DNA of 64,000 nucleotides from Clostridium sp. N3C (lineage in GTDB: Bacteria > Bacillota > Clostridia > Clostridiales > Clostridiaceae). The translations under genes were made by a program, and so were the position numbers. This document shows positions 46,013-55,918 of this stretch, in pieces; within the stretch, counting starts at the first letter, position 1, and every line of letters begins with the position of its first letter. The notes under the pieces are model-generated. The model ran no database searches. It was not told the origin of the DNA and saw only the letters and a program-made list of their open reading frames with translations. Location: positions 62,001 to 126,000 of the forward strand of contig NZ_FMJL01000004.1 in the NCBI RefSeq assembly GCF_900095445.1. The letters run 5' to 3'.

Positions 46013-47317
46013 CTACCAATTGTTATTAATTATTTCTATAAGATCTTCTCCTGTATATTCACATACAATAATATCTCTATCCAGTTCCTTTTTCATTTCA
46101 TCTAAGGTTATGTCATCTAAAAAAACTTCTTCTCCGCTTCTCAGCATATTAACAGGAATTATTATCTTTCCAGGTCCTAAGTTACCCTTAACTTGGCTAA
46201 TAATATCTTTACCTGTCAATAGGCCTGCTACGGTTATTGTTTCTCCAAAATGCTTATTTAAAACCTTCTTTACATCTATCACTAATTTATTATTTTTTTT
46301 CATAATAAGTTCTGCAGTACTTTTAATTTCTTCAAAGGCTAAAACACCGGTGATAAAAGTGAAATGTCCACTTATATCATCTCTTAAAGCTGGCAAGTTT
46401 TCTTCTATAGCATTTCTCAGGAATCTAATCATTCCTACGCCATCTTCTAGTTGGTGGAACTCTCCATAAAACTCTTTATCCGGTATTTCTCTTTTAGATA
46501 AAACATAAAATTCATCAGATAATCTAACAAAAGGAGTGCCAATTTCTTTTATATATTTTTCTTGAAGATGCTTTATATTATTTATCTCTTCTCCAGCAGT
46601 TTCTTCATTATATGTAGTTATATTGAACAAGCCCTCTCTGTATTTTGTGACCCCAACCGGCACTACTGCAACATTTTGTATGGCTGGATATAATTTATAC
46701 AAATCCTCAACAGTTTTTAGTAATTCTTCACCATTATTAATCCCCGGTACACTAACAATTTGAGCATTCATAGATATGCCCGCTGCTGCTAGCTTTTGAA
46801 GCCTTTCATATATGTTTCCTGCAAATCGATTATTTAACATCTTCTTTCTAAGCTCCGGATTTGTAGTGTGAACGGAAACATTAATTGGACTAATTTTATA
46901 TTTAATTATTCTATCTATGTCGCTGTCTTTCATATTAGTTAAAGTAACAAAATTTCCTTGTAAAAAGGATAATCTTGAATCATCATCTTTAAAATACAAA
47001 CTTTCTCTCATTCCAGGTGGAAGCTGATCTATAAAGCAGAAAATACACTTGTTAGAACAACTTTTAGCTTGATCCATCATGGAATTTTCAAATTCCACCC
47101 CTAGCTTTTCATCATAATCCTTCTCTACTTCATAAACCCATACTTCTCCGTCAGCCTTCTGTACTTCAAGTTCCACATATTCATCTGCCATTAAAAATCT
47201 ATAATCTATTATATCTTTCACTTCATTGCCGTTTATTGTTAGTATAACATCTCCTACTTCAAGCTCTAATTCTTCTGCTATACTTCCAGGTTGAATTGCA
47301 CTTATTTTTGCTGACAT
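46013..47317 (-). CDS. DUF512 protein: PDZ-like plus radical SAM (TIGR03279-type)
   Basis: 434 residues. An N-terminal PDZ-like fold ([20 protein letters not shown]) is followed by a radical-SAM-type CxxxCxxC, CSNKCIFC, with [19 protein letters not shown] after it. The C-terminal DUF512 domain follows. The family is widespread in Firmicutes and cyanobacteria; its reaction is, to my knowledge, not established. GAGGTGACAGC precedes the ATG. It overlaps the ribosome site of der, so it is the first gene of the DUF512-der-gpsA run. Confidence 0.88.
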   Translation of the reverse strand: MSAKISAIQPGSIAEELELEVGDVILTINGNEVKDIIDYRFLMADEYVELEVQKADGEVWVYEVEKDYDEKLGVEFENSMMDQAKSCSNKCIFCFIDQLPPGMRESLYFKDDDSRLSFLQGNFVTLTNMKDSDIDRIIKYKISPINVSVHTTNPELRKKMLNNRFAGNIYERLQKLAAAGISMNAQIVSVPGINNGEELLKTVEDLYKLYPAIQNVAVVPVGVTKYREGLFNITTYNEETAGEEINNIKHLQEKYIKEIGTPFVRLSDEFYVLSKREIPDKEFYGEFHQLEDGVGMIRFLRNAIEENLPALRDDISGHFTFITGVLAFEEIKSTAELIMKKNNKLVIDVKKVLNKHFGETITVAGLLTGKDIISQVKGNLGPGKIIIPVNMLRSGEEVFLDDITLDEMKKELDRDIIVCEYTGEDLIEIINNNW

Positions 47318-47434
47318 GCTGTCACCTCATTTGTTTTTTGATTAAAACTCTGTAGATTATGATACCTTAATTGAGGTAGTTAGTCAACAAATTATGGTAT
47401 AAAGCTACCCTTCCTTTTTAAGCTTTAAAAAGCA

Positions 47435-47463
47435 TAAAAAACAAGCCCTAATATTTAGGCTTG
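47435..47463 (-). terminator. Terminator of the pst-phoU operon
   Basis: CAAGCC-TAAATATTAG-GGCTTG followed by TTTTTTATG on the minus strand, about 30 bases after the phoU stop. Confidence 0.85.
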
Positions 47464-47492
47464 CTATTCTATGTTTTATCAAAATTGATTTT

Positions 47493-48149
47493 TTAATCAT
47501 TTAAGTCTATAAGTTCTCCTGTAACCACATATATAGTAGATTCACATATATTTGTAGCGTGGTCTGCCACTCTTTCTAGGTATTTACATACAAATAGAAA
47601 TTGAGCGATTTGATTTATATTTTCTTCCCCCTTAATCATTAGGTCTAAAAGTTCAGAAAATACTCTATCATATATAGCATCTATTTCATGATCTATTTTC
47701 ACAGTTTCATAGGCCTTTTTTAGATCTGCCTGTAAATAAGAATTTAGAGATTCTCTAACAAACTTTTTTACAATTATCGCCATTTGCGGAATATCTATTA
47801 GTTCTTTAATATACTTTTCTTTTATAAGTGCTTTTGCTATTTTTGCTATATCTACAGCATGATCTGCCATTCTTTCTAAATCAGTTGCTATTTTTATAGC
47901 AGTGAAAATATTTCTCAAATCTTTAGCTAAGGGATGTTGCATAGCTATCAATCTAATAGATTTATTATCAATTGTCTTTTGAAGTTCATCTACAAAATCA
48001 TCATTAGAGATAACTGCATTTGCAAGTTTTTCATCTTGTTGAACTAAAGATTCAATAGATAAATGAATTTGGTTTTCAACAAGATCTCCCATTTTCACTA
48101 TCTCATTATGCAGCTTTTGAAGGTGATTATCGAAAGCTGATCTTATCAC
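47493..48149 (-). CDS. phoU: Phosphate signalling protein PhoU
   Basis: 218 residues, all helical, with two PhoU repeats (ATDLERMADHAVDIAKIA and CKYLERVADHATNICEST are the paired metal-binding signatures). It modulates the Pst transporter and the PhoR kinase so that the regulon is off when phosphate is plentiful. The start is a GTG at 48149 after AGGAGGAATAAATT. Last gene of the pstSCAB-phoU operon. Confidence 0.96.
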   Translation of the reverse strand: MIRSAFDNHLQKLHNEIVKMGDLVENQIHLSIESLVQQDEKLANAVISNDDFVDELQKTIDNKSIRLIAMQHPLAKDLRNIFTAIKIATDLERMADHAVDIAKIAKALIKEKYIKELIDIPQMAIIVKKFVRESLNSYLQADLKKAYETVKIDHEIDAIYDRVFSELLDLMIKGEENINQIAQFLFVCKYLERVADHATNICESTIYVVTGELIDLND

Positions 48150-48185
48150 AATTTATTCCTCCTATTCTATAAACGAATTTTCTTA

Positions 48186-48935
48186 TTATCCAAATCTACC
48201 AGTTATATAATCCTCCGTTCTTCTATCCTTTGGTCTATGAAATATTTCTTCTGTTTTGCCATACTCTACTATTTCGCCATTTAAGAAAAATGTAGTATAA
48301 TCAGCTATTCTTCCAGCCTGCTGCATATTATGAGTAACTATTACCACTGTATATTTCTCTTTTAAAGTGTTCATTAACTCTTCTATTTTCAGCGTAGATA
48401 CAGGATCTAATGCTGAGGTAGGTTCATCCATTAACAATACTTCTGGTCCCACAGCTAAAGTTCTTGCTATGCATAATCTCTGCTGCTGTCCACCAGATAA
48501 GCCCAGTGCATTAGTTTTTAAACGATCCTTAACTTCATCCCACAAAGCTGCCCCTTTAAGACTTCTTTCTACTATTTCATTAAGTTCAGCCTTTTTCTTT
48601 ATACCATGAATTCGTGGTCCATAAGCTATATTATCAAAAATAGACATTGGGAATGGATTAGGTCTTTGAAAAACCATACCTATCTTTTTTCTTAATTCTA
48701 TTACCTCATAGTCAGTGTAAATATTTTTCCCTTCATACATTACTTCCCCTTCAATTTTGACAGTAGGTATAAGGTCATTCATTCTATTTAAAGTTCTTAA
48801 AAAAGTTGACTTTCCACAGCCTGAAGGACCAATAAGTGCAGTTACTGCATTTTTTTCCAAAGCTAAATTTATACTTTTTAATGCTTGACTGTTTCCATAC
48901 CAAAGCTTTAAATCTCTTGTATATAATATACTCAT
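48186..48935 (-). CDS. pstB: Phosphate ABC transporter ATP-binding protein PstB
   Basis: 249 residues. Walker [22 protein letters not shown]-loop [12 protein letters not shown], signature [16 protein letters not shown], Walker [13 protein letters not shown] and H-loop VTHNMQQA are all typical of PstB. The ATG at 48935 follows GGAGGGG; a GTG at 48950 is before the ribosome site and unlikely. Confidence 0.97.
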   Translation of the reverse strand: MSILYTRDLKLWYGNSQALKSINLALEKNAVTALIGPSGCGKSTFLRTLNRMNDLIPTVKIEGEVMYEGKNIYTDYEVIELRKKIGMVFQRPNPFPMSIFDNIAYGPRIHGIKKKAELNEIVERSLKGAALWDEVKDRLKTNALGLSGGQQQRLCIARTLAVGPEVLLMDEPTSALDPVSTLKIEELMNTLKEKYTVVIVTHNMQQAGRIADYTTFFLNGEIVEYGKTEEIFHRPKDRRTEDYITGRFG

Positions 48936-48968
48936 TTTCCCCTCCAACACCTATAAATCTACATATAA

Positions 48969-49793
48969 TTAGTAATCGGCTTTACTAAAATATCTGCTAA
49001 TAGATCTAGCTAAAAAGTTTAAGAATAACACTATTACTATTAGAACTACACCTATGGCTGAAGCTAGTTCTATATCTCCAAATTCATTGGTAACCAAGTA
49101 TGCATGAACTGTAAGAGTTCTTGCACTGGACATTATATTTTTAGGCATAGCTGCTACAGTACCAGCTGTTAAATATACCGCTGCTGATTCACCAATAATT
49201 CTACCTATAGCCAAAATCACTCCTGCTATTACTCCAGGCACTGCGCTAGGTACTATTATCTTATATAAAGTTTGAAAATGAGTGGAACCTAATGCTAATG
49301 AAGCTTCTTTATAAGAAGGTGGCACTGCCAAAATAGCTTCTTCTGTAGTTCTGATTATAAATGGCAAGATCATTATAGATAGAGTTAAAGAACATGCTAA
49401 TATAGAATAGTTGAATTTTAAATAGGTCACAAAAAACAATGCTCCAAAAAGTCCATATATTATAGATGGGATTCCTGCTAAGCTTTCTATAGCAAATCTG
49501 ATAGCTTTCACTAATGCGCCCTGTTTTGCATATTCCTGTAAGTATACCGCTGCTAAAATTCCAATAGGAGTGGCAATAAGTAAAGTTAAAGCAACTGTAT
49601 AAAATGTTGTTATAATCATGGGATAAATGCCGCTGTGCTCTCCTAATGGATATTTACCAAAAATAAAATCCCAACTAACTAATCTAAATCCTTTTTTTAA
49701 AATGTAGCCAATTATAATAACTAGTGTCATTACAGTAATTAAGGTAGACAGGCAAAATAATATGTTAAAAAGTTGATCTTTGAATTTTCTCAT
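48969..49793 (-). CDS. pstA: Phosphate ABC transporter permease PstA
   Basis: 274 residues, six membrane helices. The permease loop is ATEEAILAVPPSYKEASLALGSTHFQT, and FGALFFVTYLKFN and AIGRIIGESAAVYLTAG are PstA/PstC family segments. It starts one base after the pstC stop. Confidence 0.95.
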   Translation of the reverse strand: MRKFKDQLFNILFCLSTLITVMTLVIIIGYILKKGFRLVSWDFIFGKYPLGEHSGIYPMIITTFYTVALTLLIATPIGILAAVYLQEYAKQGALVKAIRFAIESLAGIPSIIYGLFGALFFVTYLKFNYSILACSLTLSIMILPFIIRTTEEAILAVPPSYKEASLALGSTHFQTLYKIIVPSAVPGVIAGVILAIGRIIGESAAVYLTAGTVAAMPKNIMSSARTLTVHAYLVTNEFGDIELASAIGVVLIVIVLFLNFLARSISRYFSKADY

Positions 49794-49794
49794 T

Positions 49795-50691
49795 CTAATT
49801 TTTCCCCTTTGATTTAATTTTCGATAAGATAATATTTAACAACATAATAAAACTGAATAAAACTATACCAGTAGCAAAAAGCATATCTTGATGAGTTCCA
49901 AAGGCATAACCCATTTCCAAAGCTATGTTAGTAGTAAGAGGTCTAACGCTATCTGTAAGGCTTTTAGGAATATGGACACTGTTTCCTGCTACTAAAATTA
50001 TTGCCATAGTTTCCCCTATAGTTCTGCCCATACCTAGTACTACTGCAGCTAAAATACCACTTTTTGCTGAAGGTAGAACAACTTTTATTATTGTTTCTAC
50101 TTTTGATGTTCCTAGTGATAAAGAAGCTTCTCTATAACTATTAGGTACAGCCCTAATAGAAGTTTCTGACACTGTTATAATAGTAGGAAGCATCATTATG
50201 CACAAAACAATAATCATTGCTAATAAGCTTTGACCTTTAGCTAAGTTAAAAAAACTTTTAATATATGGCACTATCACAGCAAGTCCAAAAACACCAATCA
50301 AAACTGAAGGAATACCGGCTAATAGTTCAATTGCTGGTGAAATAAATTTAGCCACTGACTTTGGTGCAATTTCAGATAAAAATGCTGCAGTAAAAATTCC
50401 TATAGGAACAGCTATCAGCAATGCCCCAAAAGTTCCCAATATTGAAGCTACTATCATTGATAAGACACCGTATTTATTAGCAGAAGGAAACCATTCAATA
50501 CCAGTTAAAAACTTTATAAAAGAGTACTTTCCCGATAGAAAAGGAATTGCTCCCCTATAAAAAACAAATCCTATAATTAAAAGCAAACTTATAACTGCTA
50601 TATAAGCACAAAAAGCAAAAATATACTTACTTCCTTCATCAATTATATATTTTTTTCTATTGCTTCTATCGGAACTATTGTTCACATTCAA
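49795..50691 (-). CDS. pstC: Phosphate ABC transporter permease PstC
   Basis: 298 residues, six helices after a charged N terminus. Family segments: FLTGIEWFPSANKYG, GIPSVLIGVFGLAVIVP, VSETSIRAVPNSYREASLSLG and GMGRTIGETMAIILVAGN. The start is a TTG at 50691, with AGGAGG eight bases upstream. A hairpin separates it from pstS. Confidence 0.94.
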   Translation of the reverse strand: MNVNNSSDRSNRKKYIIDEGSKYIFAFCAYIAVISLLLIIGFVFYRGAIPFLSGKYSFIKFLTGIEWFPSANKYGVLSMIVASILGTFGALLIAVPIGIFTAAFLSEIAPKSVAKFISPAIELLAGIPSVLIGVFGLAVIVPYIKSFFNLAKGQSLLAMIIVLCIMMLPTIITVSETSIRAVPNSYREASLSLGTSKVETIIKVVLPSAKSGILAAVVLGMGRTIGETMAIILVAGNSVHIPKSLTDSVRPLTTNIALEMGYAFGTHQDMLFATGIVLFSFIMLLNIILSKIKSKGKN

Positions 50692-50747
50692 TTTTTTTAC
50701 CTCCTAGTTAACATTTGAACCTATTGTTGAGTATGATATAGCTTATA

Positions 50748-50789
50748 AAGAAAAGTCTCAACTTAATGAATAAGATCGAGACTTTTCTT
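50748..50789 (-). terminator. Hairpin between pstS and pstC, probable partial terminator
   Basis: AAGAAAAGTCTC and GAGACTTTTCTT are 12-bp perfect arms around an 18-base loop, with TTTCTTTATAA after them on the minus strand. It probably lets more pstS than pstCAB message accumulate, as is usual for binding-protein genes. Confidence 0.75.
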
Positions 50790-50796
50790 ATCTAGT

Positions 50797-51648
50797 TTAT
50801 TTTAATGGAATAGCTCCTCTTCCAGCGGCAATTTTTTGTCCTTCTTCACTCTTTATGAAATCTATGAAATCTTTACCTTCTTTTGATAACTTGTCTTCTT
50901 TATAAACTAGAAGAAAAGGTCTTGATACCTTATAAGTCTTTGCTATAACATTCTCTGAATTTGCGTCTACACTATCAATTTTTAAGGCTTTAATTGCATT
51001 ATTAACTTTTCCGTCTTTAAACACTACTTCAAAAGAAACATAGCCTATGGCATTTTCATTACTGTGAACTAGAGTTTTAACAGCTCCGTTTCCATGTGAT
51101 ATTTGTGCCCCTTTAGTCATTTCTTCAGATTTAAAACCTAAGATTTCCTGAAAGGCATCCCTGGTGCCTGAACCTTCTTCTCTTGAAACTACAACTATTG
51201 GTTTGTCGCTACCACCAAGTTCTTTCCAATTTTTAATCCTACCAGTAAATATGTCTTTTACTTGAGCTGTAGTTAAATCTGATACTGAATTATTAGGATG
51301 AACAATTACAGCAATACCATCATAGCAAATCACTTCTTCTTTTACTTTTGATCTTTCTTCATCTTTTAAATCCCTTGAGGACATACCAATTTCACTTACC
51401 TCTTCAATAGCATTTTTAATTCCTGCTGAAGATCCAATCTGTTGTATCTCAATCTTTACATTTTTCTTCTTCTCTTGATAAACTGTAGCTAAATCCTCCA
51501 TTAATGGTCCTACAGAAGTGGAACCAGAGATTGTTATAGTTTTAGTAGCAGCTTCACCATTTTCATTATTTGTACAGCCTGATAAGGATGTAACCGCTAA
51601 TGAAATAATAAGAGACCCTATAGCATATTTAATTCTTTTTCTTTTCAT
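50797..51648 (-). CDS. pstS: Phosphate-binding lipoprotein PstS
   Basis: 283 residues. Lipoprotein signal with lipobox LSGC (Cys about 25), then the type II solute-binding fold. Phosphate contacts are in TISGSTSVGPL, IGMSSRDLKDEE and SREEGSGTRDAF. It captures phosphate outside the membrane for PstCAB. The ATG follows GGGGGGAT. First gene of the operon, under a likely PhoP-controlled promoter. Confidence 0.96.
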   Translation of the reverse strand: MKRKRIKYAIGSLIISLAVTSLSGCTNNENGEAATKTITISGSTSVGPLMEDLATVYQEKKKNVKIEIQQIGSSAGIKNAIEEVSEIGMSSRDLKDEERSKVKEEVICYDGIAVIVHPNNSVSDLTTAQVKDIFTGRIKNWKELGGSDKPIVVVSREEGSGTRDAFQEILGFKSEEMTKGAQISHGNGAVKTLVHSNENAIGYVSFEVVFKDGKVNNAIKALKIDSVDANSENVIAKTYKVSRPFLLVYKEDKLSKEGKDFIDFIKSEEGQKIAAGRGAIPLK

Positions 51649-51711
51649 AAATTATCCCCCCATCTAATTTCCTTTTTTATTAAGGTTGCAAATTAATAAT
51701 ATAACTTGAAA

Positions 51712-51750
51712 GTTAAGGCCGTATTATGTTATTGTTAAATAAAGTTAACA
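51712..51750 (-). promoter_or_regulatory. Probable PhoP-binding (Pho box) region upstream of pstS
   Basis: On the minus strand TTAAC recurs with a 10-base period (TTAACTTTATTTAACAATAACA, reading 51748 down to 51729, shown here in part), and a further CTTAAC lies near 51717. This resembles the Bacillus PhoP box of TTAACA-type direct repeats. The phoPR genes lie directly upstream. Confidence 0.5.
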
Positions 51751-51802
51751 TCACAAATTAATATAAAATACTACTTTACTTCAGTTTTAAATATAGGTAA
51801 AT

Positions 51803-51845
51803 AAAATAAGCTTTCTCTCAGCTATACTGAGAGAAAGCTTATTTT
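51803..51845 (-). terminator. Terminator of the phoP-phoR operon
   Basis: A 19-bp perfect stem (arms ending CTCTCAG / CTGAGAG) with loop CTATA and an A/T-rich foot (AAAATAAG / CTTATTTT). It isolates phoPR from pstS. Confidence 0.9.
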
Positions 51846-51857
51846 ATAGAAGTTCTC

Positions 51858-53570
51858 TTATTTTATACTAGGTATTTTAACTATAAATTTAGTACCTTCT
51901 CCGTATCTACTTTCCAAATCAATAGTTCCATGTAGTCCTATTGCAATATGTTTAACAATTGCTAAACCTAATCCTGTTCCACCATTACTTCTAGATCTAG
52001 CTTTATCAACGATATAAAATCGTTCAAAAAGTCTAGGAAGATGCTCCTCTTTAATACCAGGTCCATTATCTTCTACCCAAATAATACAGTTATTTTTTTC
52101 TTTATCTATGCCAATTTCAACTTTATCTCCAGCATCGGAATATTTAATAGCATTATCTACCAAATTAATTATCATCTGTTTGAATTTATCTATGCTACCT
52201 TTAATGATGCTGTTATTTTTCAAGTTCATTAGCAAATCTATATTTTTACTTTCTGCAGTATTTTTCATGAGATTAAATACTTGCTCTACAGCTATGTACA
52301 CATCAATTTCTTCATTATTATTTTCTTCATGGGAGTTTTCCAGATTTGACAATACTAATATATCGTTTATAAGCCTGGTTAGTCTTTCAGCTTCGTCATT
52401 TATTATATCCAAAAACTTATCTCTTTTATTTTTATCTTCAACATATTTCAATGTCTCTGCAAAGCCCTTAATAGAAGTTAATGGTGTTTTCAGCTCATGA
52501 GAAACATTTGCTACAAATTCAGACCTCATCTTCTCTAACTTTTTTATATCTGTTATGTCATGAATTACAGCAACAGTTCCAATATGTTCACTTTCATTTA
52601 ATAAATCCGCCGTTCTTACTCTTAAAATTTTTTCCGAAGGCCAAGCAATTTTTATCTCTTTAGTACCAACATGATCTCCATGTAGAGCTTTATCTAATTC
52701 AAAATCCTGTATATAATCAAATAGACTTTCACCGATAATATTGCCCCTAATACCAAATAACTTTTTGGCATAAGGATTTATCATAATAATTTTATTGTTT
52801 CTGTCAATAGCTACTACACCACTATCCATACTTTTTAGTATAGCTTCCAATTTACTCTGCTTATCCATAGAATCTCTAATGGTAAACTGCAATCTATTTG
52901 CCATATAATTAAAAGTCTTACCTAGCTGTCCAATTTCGTCAGAAGAAGTTACTAAAACTCTTTTATCAAGTTCTCCTCTTGCAACCCTTCTTGTGACCTT
53001 TTCTAAGTCCTTAATTGGTTTAAGAAGTATATAAGATAGTCTTGATGATATTAGAAAAGTCACTAAAAATCCTAGTATCAATAAAGAAAGGTAGTACTTT
53101 ATGTTTATTTGGTTAATTATTTTTACACTTTCTACAGCTTTTGCACTTCTAATTATATAATCTCCTTGAATTTTAGTTGCCACATATACCATATTTTTAT
53201 CTAGAGTAGGACTATAATGAACATCGCTTCCAAATCTATTTTCTCTAGCCATTGCCACTTCTTTTCTATCATTATGGTTTTCCATATTTTCTGCGGAAGT
53301 AAAAGAATCGTATACTACAACCCCTTCATTATTAATTATTGTTAACCTATAATCATAACCCTTTAGATCTTCTGAAAAAGAAAGACCATTCCAATTGCTG
53401 CTTAAATCATATTGCTCTATTATTTTTGCAATTAGTTCATTGTGAAATTGTAATTCCTTTTTAGCTGTTTCAGTATATTCATAATTTGCTAAGACTACAT
53501 ATAAAGCACTAACTAAAATCATTCCAAAGAAAACTGCTACTAGTATAAAACCCATAAGTTTCTTTTTCAT
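51858..53570 (-). CDS. phoR: Phosphate regulon sensor histidine kinase PhoR
   Basis: 570 residues. TM1 (about 5-28), an extracellular sensor domain, TM2 (158-180), HAMP (180-232), PAS (240-340), HisKA with EFVANVSHELKTPLTSIKGF and phospho-His 358, and HATPase with DNAIKYSD, DNGPGI and GGTGLGLAIVKH. Overall plan and position fit PhoR. The ATG at 53570 with TTGGAGA upstream is chosen over a TTG at 53582. It overlaps the end of phoP. Confidence 0.9.
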   Translation of the reverse strand: MKKKLMGFILVAVFFGMILVSALYVVLANYEYTETAKKELQFHNELIAKIIEQYDLSSNWNGLSFSEDLKGYDYRLTIINNEGVVVYDSFTSAENMENHNDRKEVAMARENRFGSDVHYSPTLDKNMVYVATKIQGDYIIRSAKAVESVKIINQINIKYYLSLLILGFLVTFLISSRLSYILLKPIKDLEKVTRRVARGELDKRVLVTSSDEIGQLGKTFNYMANRLQFTIRDSMDKQSKLEAILKSMDSGVVAIDRNNKIIMINPYAKKLFGIRGNIIGESLFDYIQDFELDKALHGDHVGTKEIKIAWPSEKILRVRTADLLNESEHIGTVAVIHDITDIKKLEKMRSEFVANVSHELKTPLTSIKGFAETLKYVEDKNKRDKFLDIINDEAERLTRLINDILVLSNLENSHEENNNEEIDVYIAVEQVFNLMKNTAESKNIDLLMNLKNNSIIKGSIDKFKQMIINLVDNAIKYSDAGDKVEIGIDKEKNNCIIWVEDNGPGIKEEHLPRLFERFYIVDKARSRSNGGTGLGLAIVKHIAIGLHGTIDLESRYGEGTKFIVKIPSIK

Positions 53571-53571
53571 A

Positions 53572-54267
53572 TCATTCTCCAAAATTAAATCTATAACCTA
53601 TTCCTCTAACAGTTTCTATATATTGAGGATTTTTATCATTCTTTTCAATCTTTTTTCTTAGATGTCTTATATGTACATCCACTGTACGGGTTTCCCCTAT
53701 ATATTCATATCCCCATATTTTATCTAATAAAAATTCTCTCGTAACTACTCGCCCTTTACTCTTAACCAAAATCTCCAATAATTCGAATTCTTTCAAAGTT
53801 AAATCTACTTTATTATTACTTTTAAGAACCTCATGTTTTTCAAAATCTATATGAATATCATCAAAGTGAAATACTTTCTCCAAAGGTTGAATGGAGCTTC
53901 TTCTTAGAACTGCTTTTACTCTAGCCAACATTTCTCTTACAGAAAAAGGCTTTGTTATATAATCATCCGCTCCCAACTCCAATCCCAATATCTTATCAAC
54001 TTCTTCACTTTTAGCAGTTATCATTATAATAGGAGTATGGCACAAGTTGGAATCCTGTCTTATTTCTTTACATAGCTCATATCCATCTAATCCTGGCAAC
54101 ATCAAATCTAAAAGTATTAATTGAGGACTTTCTAATTTAGCCAATTTTAACGCTTCGTTGCCATTAGCAGCTGTAATTACATTATAACCATTATTTTCTA
54201 AGTTGAATTTAATTAACTCTACGATATTATCTTCATCATCCACTACTAAAATTTTTTCCTCGGCCAT
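53572..54267 (-). CDS. phoP: Phosphate regulon response regulator PhoP/PhoB
   Basis: 231 residues. OmpR-type: receiver with acidic pocket VVDDED, phospho-acceptor Asp in LILLDLMLPGLDGYE, and Lys in DYITKPFS; winged helix at the C terminus with RHLRKKIEKNDKNPQYIETV and RGIGYRF. AAAGGGGGG precedes the ATG. It is paired with PhoR and adjacent to the pst operon, its expected main target. Confidence 0.9.
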   Translation of the reverse strand: MAEEKILVVDDEDNIVELIKFNLENNGYNVITAANGNEALKLAKLESPQLILLDLMLPGLDGYELCKEIRQDSNLCHTPIIMITAKSEEVDKILGLELGADDYITKPFSVREMLARVKAVLRRSSIQPLEKVFHFDDIHIDFEKHEVLKSNNKVDLTLKEFELLEILVKSKGRVVTREFLLDKIWGYEYIGETRTVDVHIRHLRKKIEKNDKNPQYIETVRGIGYRFNFGE

Positions 54268-54291
54268 AGTGCCGCCCCCCTTTAGTTCTCT

Positions 54292-55014
54292 TTAATCCTC
54301 CACATATATTAAAGATAGGAGCCTTCCGCTTTTTCCCTTTAACTTTCTATAAGAATGTAGCTTAACAGCCTTTTTTTCTTCGGAACAGAAGGTGCATAAA
54401 TTCACATCATAAATATGTTCCAAAATAATACCTTTATTATAACACTGTGCTTTTATACATTTGCTCAAACTCAATCTATTTTCCTCAATAATATCCCATC
54501 CCTTGTAAACTTCATCAAGAGAAAACTTCTCAATTAGCTCTTCACCAACTTGGTAACAGCATCCTCCTATATGAGGACCTATATACACATATAAACTTTC
54601 CATAGAGCAATTATACTTTTTCGCCATAATTTCAATGGTTTTGGCTGTAATACGATTATAGGTGCCTTTCCACCCACTATGTATTGCAGCACATACCTGT
54701 TTTTCTTTGTCATATATTAAAACCGGTACACAATCAGCTGTAAAAACGCCTATTGCCACATTCTTTTCCTTTGTAATAAGCGCATCTCCTTCTTTTACAG
54801 TGCCATCATAAATATTTACAATATCGCTATGAATTTGCTTAGAAAAACCTACATCTTTAAGGTTAAATAAAGTTTTCACCTTATCAATATTGTGCCTAAA
54901 ATTATCAGAATGCATATAAAAATCAGCGTCATTTTCTGCGGTGAAAAATATAATTCGCCCTTTATCATTGATAAGCTTCAAAAACTGTAACTGCTTTTCA
55001 TTGGAAAAATCCAT
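54292..55014 (-). CDS. pgeF: Peptidoglycan editing factor PgeF / YfiH-type laccase-domain protein
   Basis: 240 residues. Conserved metal-binding segments VFTADCVPVLIYD, AAIHSGWKGTYNRI and GPHIGGCCYQVGEE. The family was called multicopper oxidase; members have purine nucleoside phosphorylase/adenosine deaminase activity, and E. coli YfiH prevents mis-incorporation of L-Ser in peptidoglycan. Located between phoP and nrdR, on its own promoter as far as can be seen. Confidence 0.9.
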   Translation of the reverse strand: MDFSNEKQLQFLKLINDKGRIIFFTAENDADFYMHSDNFRHNIDKVKTLFNLKDVGFSKQIHSDIVNIYDGTVKEGDALITKEKNVAIGVFTADCVPVLIYDKEKQVCAAIHSGWKGTYNRITAKTIEIMAKKYNCSMESLYVYIGPHIGGCCYQVGEELIEKFSLDEVYKGWDIIEENRLSLSKCIKAQCYNKGIILEHIYDVNLCTFCSEEKKAVKLHSYRKLKGKSGRLLSLIYVED

Positions 55015-55149
55015 AATTTTACCTCAATCCATTCAGAATTAATATTAATTTTACACAAATTCAAAAATAAAACAATAACTTGTACAATTATTTAACTTAC
55101 TTAACAGAAACTTAACTTATACTTGTATAGTGAGTATTATTTACTAAAA

Positions 55150-55611
55150 CTATATTTGTTTAGTAGAAATTAATTTTGTTATCTCCTCTATAAAAGTATT
55201 CACATCTTTGAACTGCCTATAAACTGAGGCAAATCTTACATAAGCAATATCGTCTACTTCCTTTAATTTCTCCATAATAACCTCTCCTATGTACTTAGAG
55301 GTTACTTCTGTTAGCATTTGATTGCTGATTTTCTTTTCAACCTCATCTGCTATTTCCTCGATTTGACTTCGAGATACTGGTCTCTTTTCACAGGCTTTTA
55401 TTAAACCATTTATTATTTTGGACTTATCAAAAAATTCTCGTCTAGAGTCCTTTTTTTCCACTAATATAGGTAAATCTTCTACCTTTTCGTAGGTAGTATA
55501 TCTTTTATTACAATTTAAACATTCTCGTCTTCTTCTAATGGATAGATTATCCTCTGTAGATCTGGAATCCACAACCTTGCTTTCTCCAAAACCACAATAT
55601 GGACACCTCAT
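55150..55611 (-). CDS. nrdR: Transcriptional repressor NrdR
   Basis: 153 residues. N-terminal zinc ribbon (CPYCG and CLNCNKR, with SRSTEDNLSIRRRREC between them) and an ATP-cone domain from about residue 46. It represses ribonucleotide reductase genes according to the ATP/dATP level. The frame can open at a GTG (55620); AAAGGTGTG supports the ATG at 55611 (MRCPYCGF), the universal NrdR start. Confidence 0.96.
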   Translation of the reverse strand: MRCPYCGFGESKVVDSRSTEDNLSIRRRRECLNCNKRYTTYEKVEDLPILVEKKDSRREFFDKSKIINGLIKACEKRPVSRSQIEEIADEVEKKISNQMLTEVTSKYIGEVIMEKLKEVDDIAYVRFASVYRQFKDVNTFIEEITKLISTKQI

Positions 55612-55672
55612 ATGTAACACACCTTTCAGCTTTACTAGCTTAATTATATCACATAAAATAGAATAATTTAAA

Positions 55673-55918
55673 CTATTCTTCTACACCTGTACTATCAGCC
55701 TCTACTAAAATTACATCAACACCTATCTTTTTTACCTTGGACCAAGGTATCTCCATCATATCCTGTTTACCAAACCATGAGTTTTTTTGAATGGGTAAGA
55801 GTAGAGATTCTATTTTATAGTTATCACAATCAATCTTAAAGTCCTTTATAAATCCAATTTTAGCTCCAGTATTGATATCAATAACCTCCATTAGCCTAAG
55901 ATTATTTATAGAATACAT
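55673..55918 (-). CDS. PRC-barrel protein, YlmC/YmxH family
   Basis: 81 residues: one PRC-barrel (MYSINNLRLMEVIDINTG, IGFIKDFKIDCDNYKIESLL, MMEIPWSKVKKIGVDVILV). YlmC/YmxH genes follow sigE-sigG or are near them in many spore formers and appear to be sporulation-linked, but the role is unknown. The ATG at 55918 follows GGAGGAGATA; a frame to 55930 exists but begins before the ribosome site. Confidence 0.87.
   Translation of the reverse strand: MYSINNLRLMEVIDINTGAKIGFIKDFKIDCDNYKIESLLLPIQKNSWFGKQDMMEIPWSKVKKIGVDVILVEADSTGVEE

Noticed and set aside
46020-46469. 149-codon open frame on the plus strand inside the DUF512 gene
   Set aside because: It is antisense to a well-conserved gene, is Ser/Ile/Pro-rich as expected from the complement of AT-rich coding, and has no matching family or convincing ribosome site.
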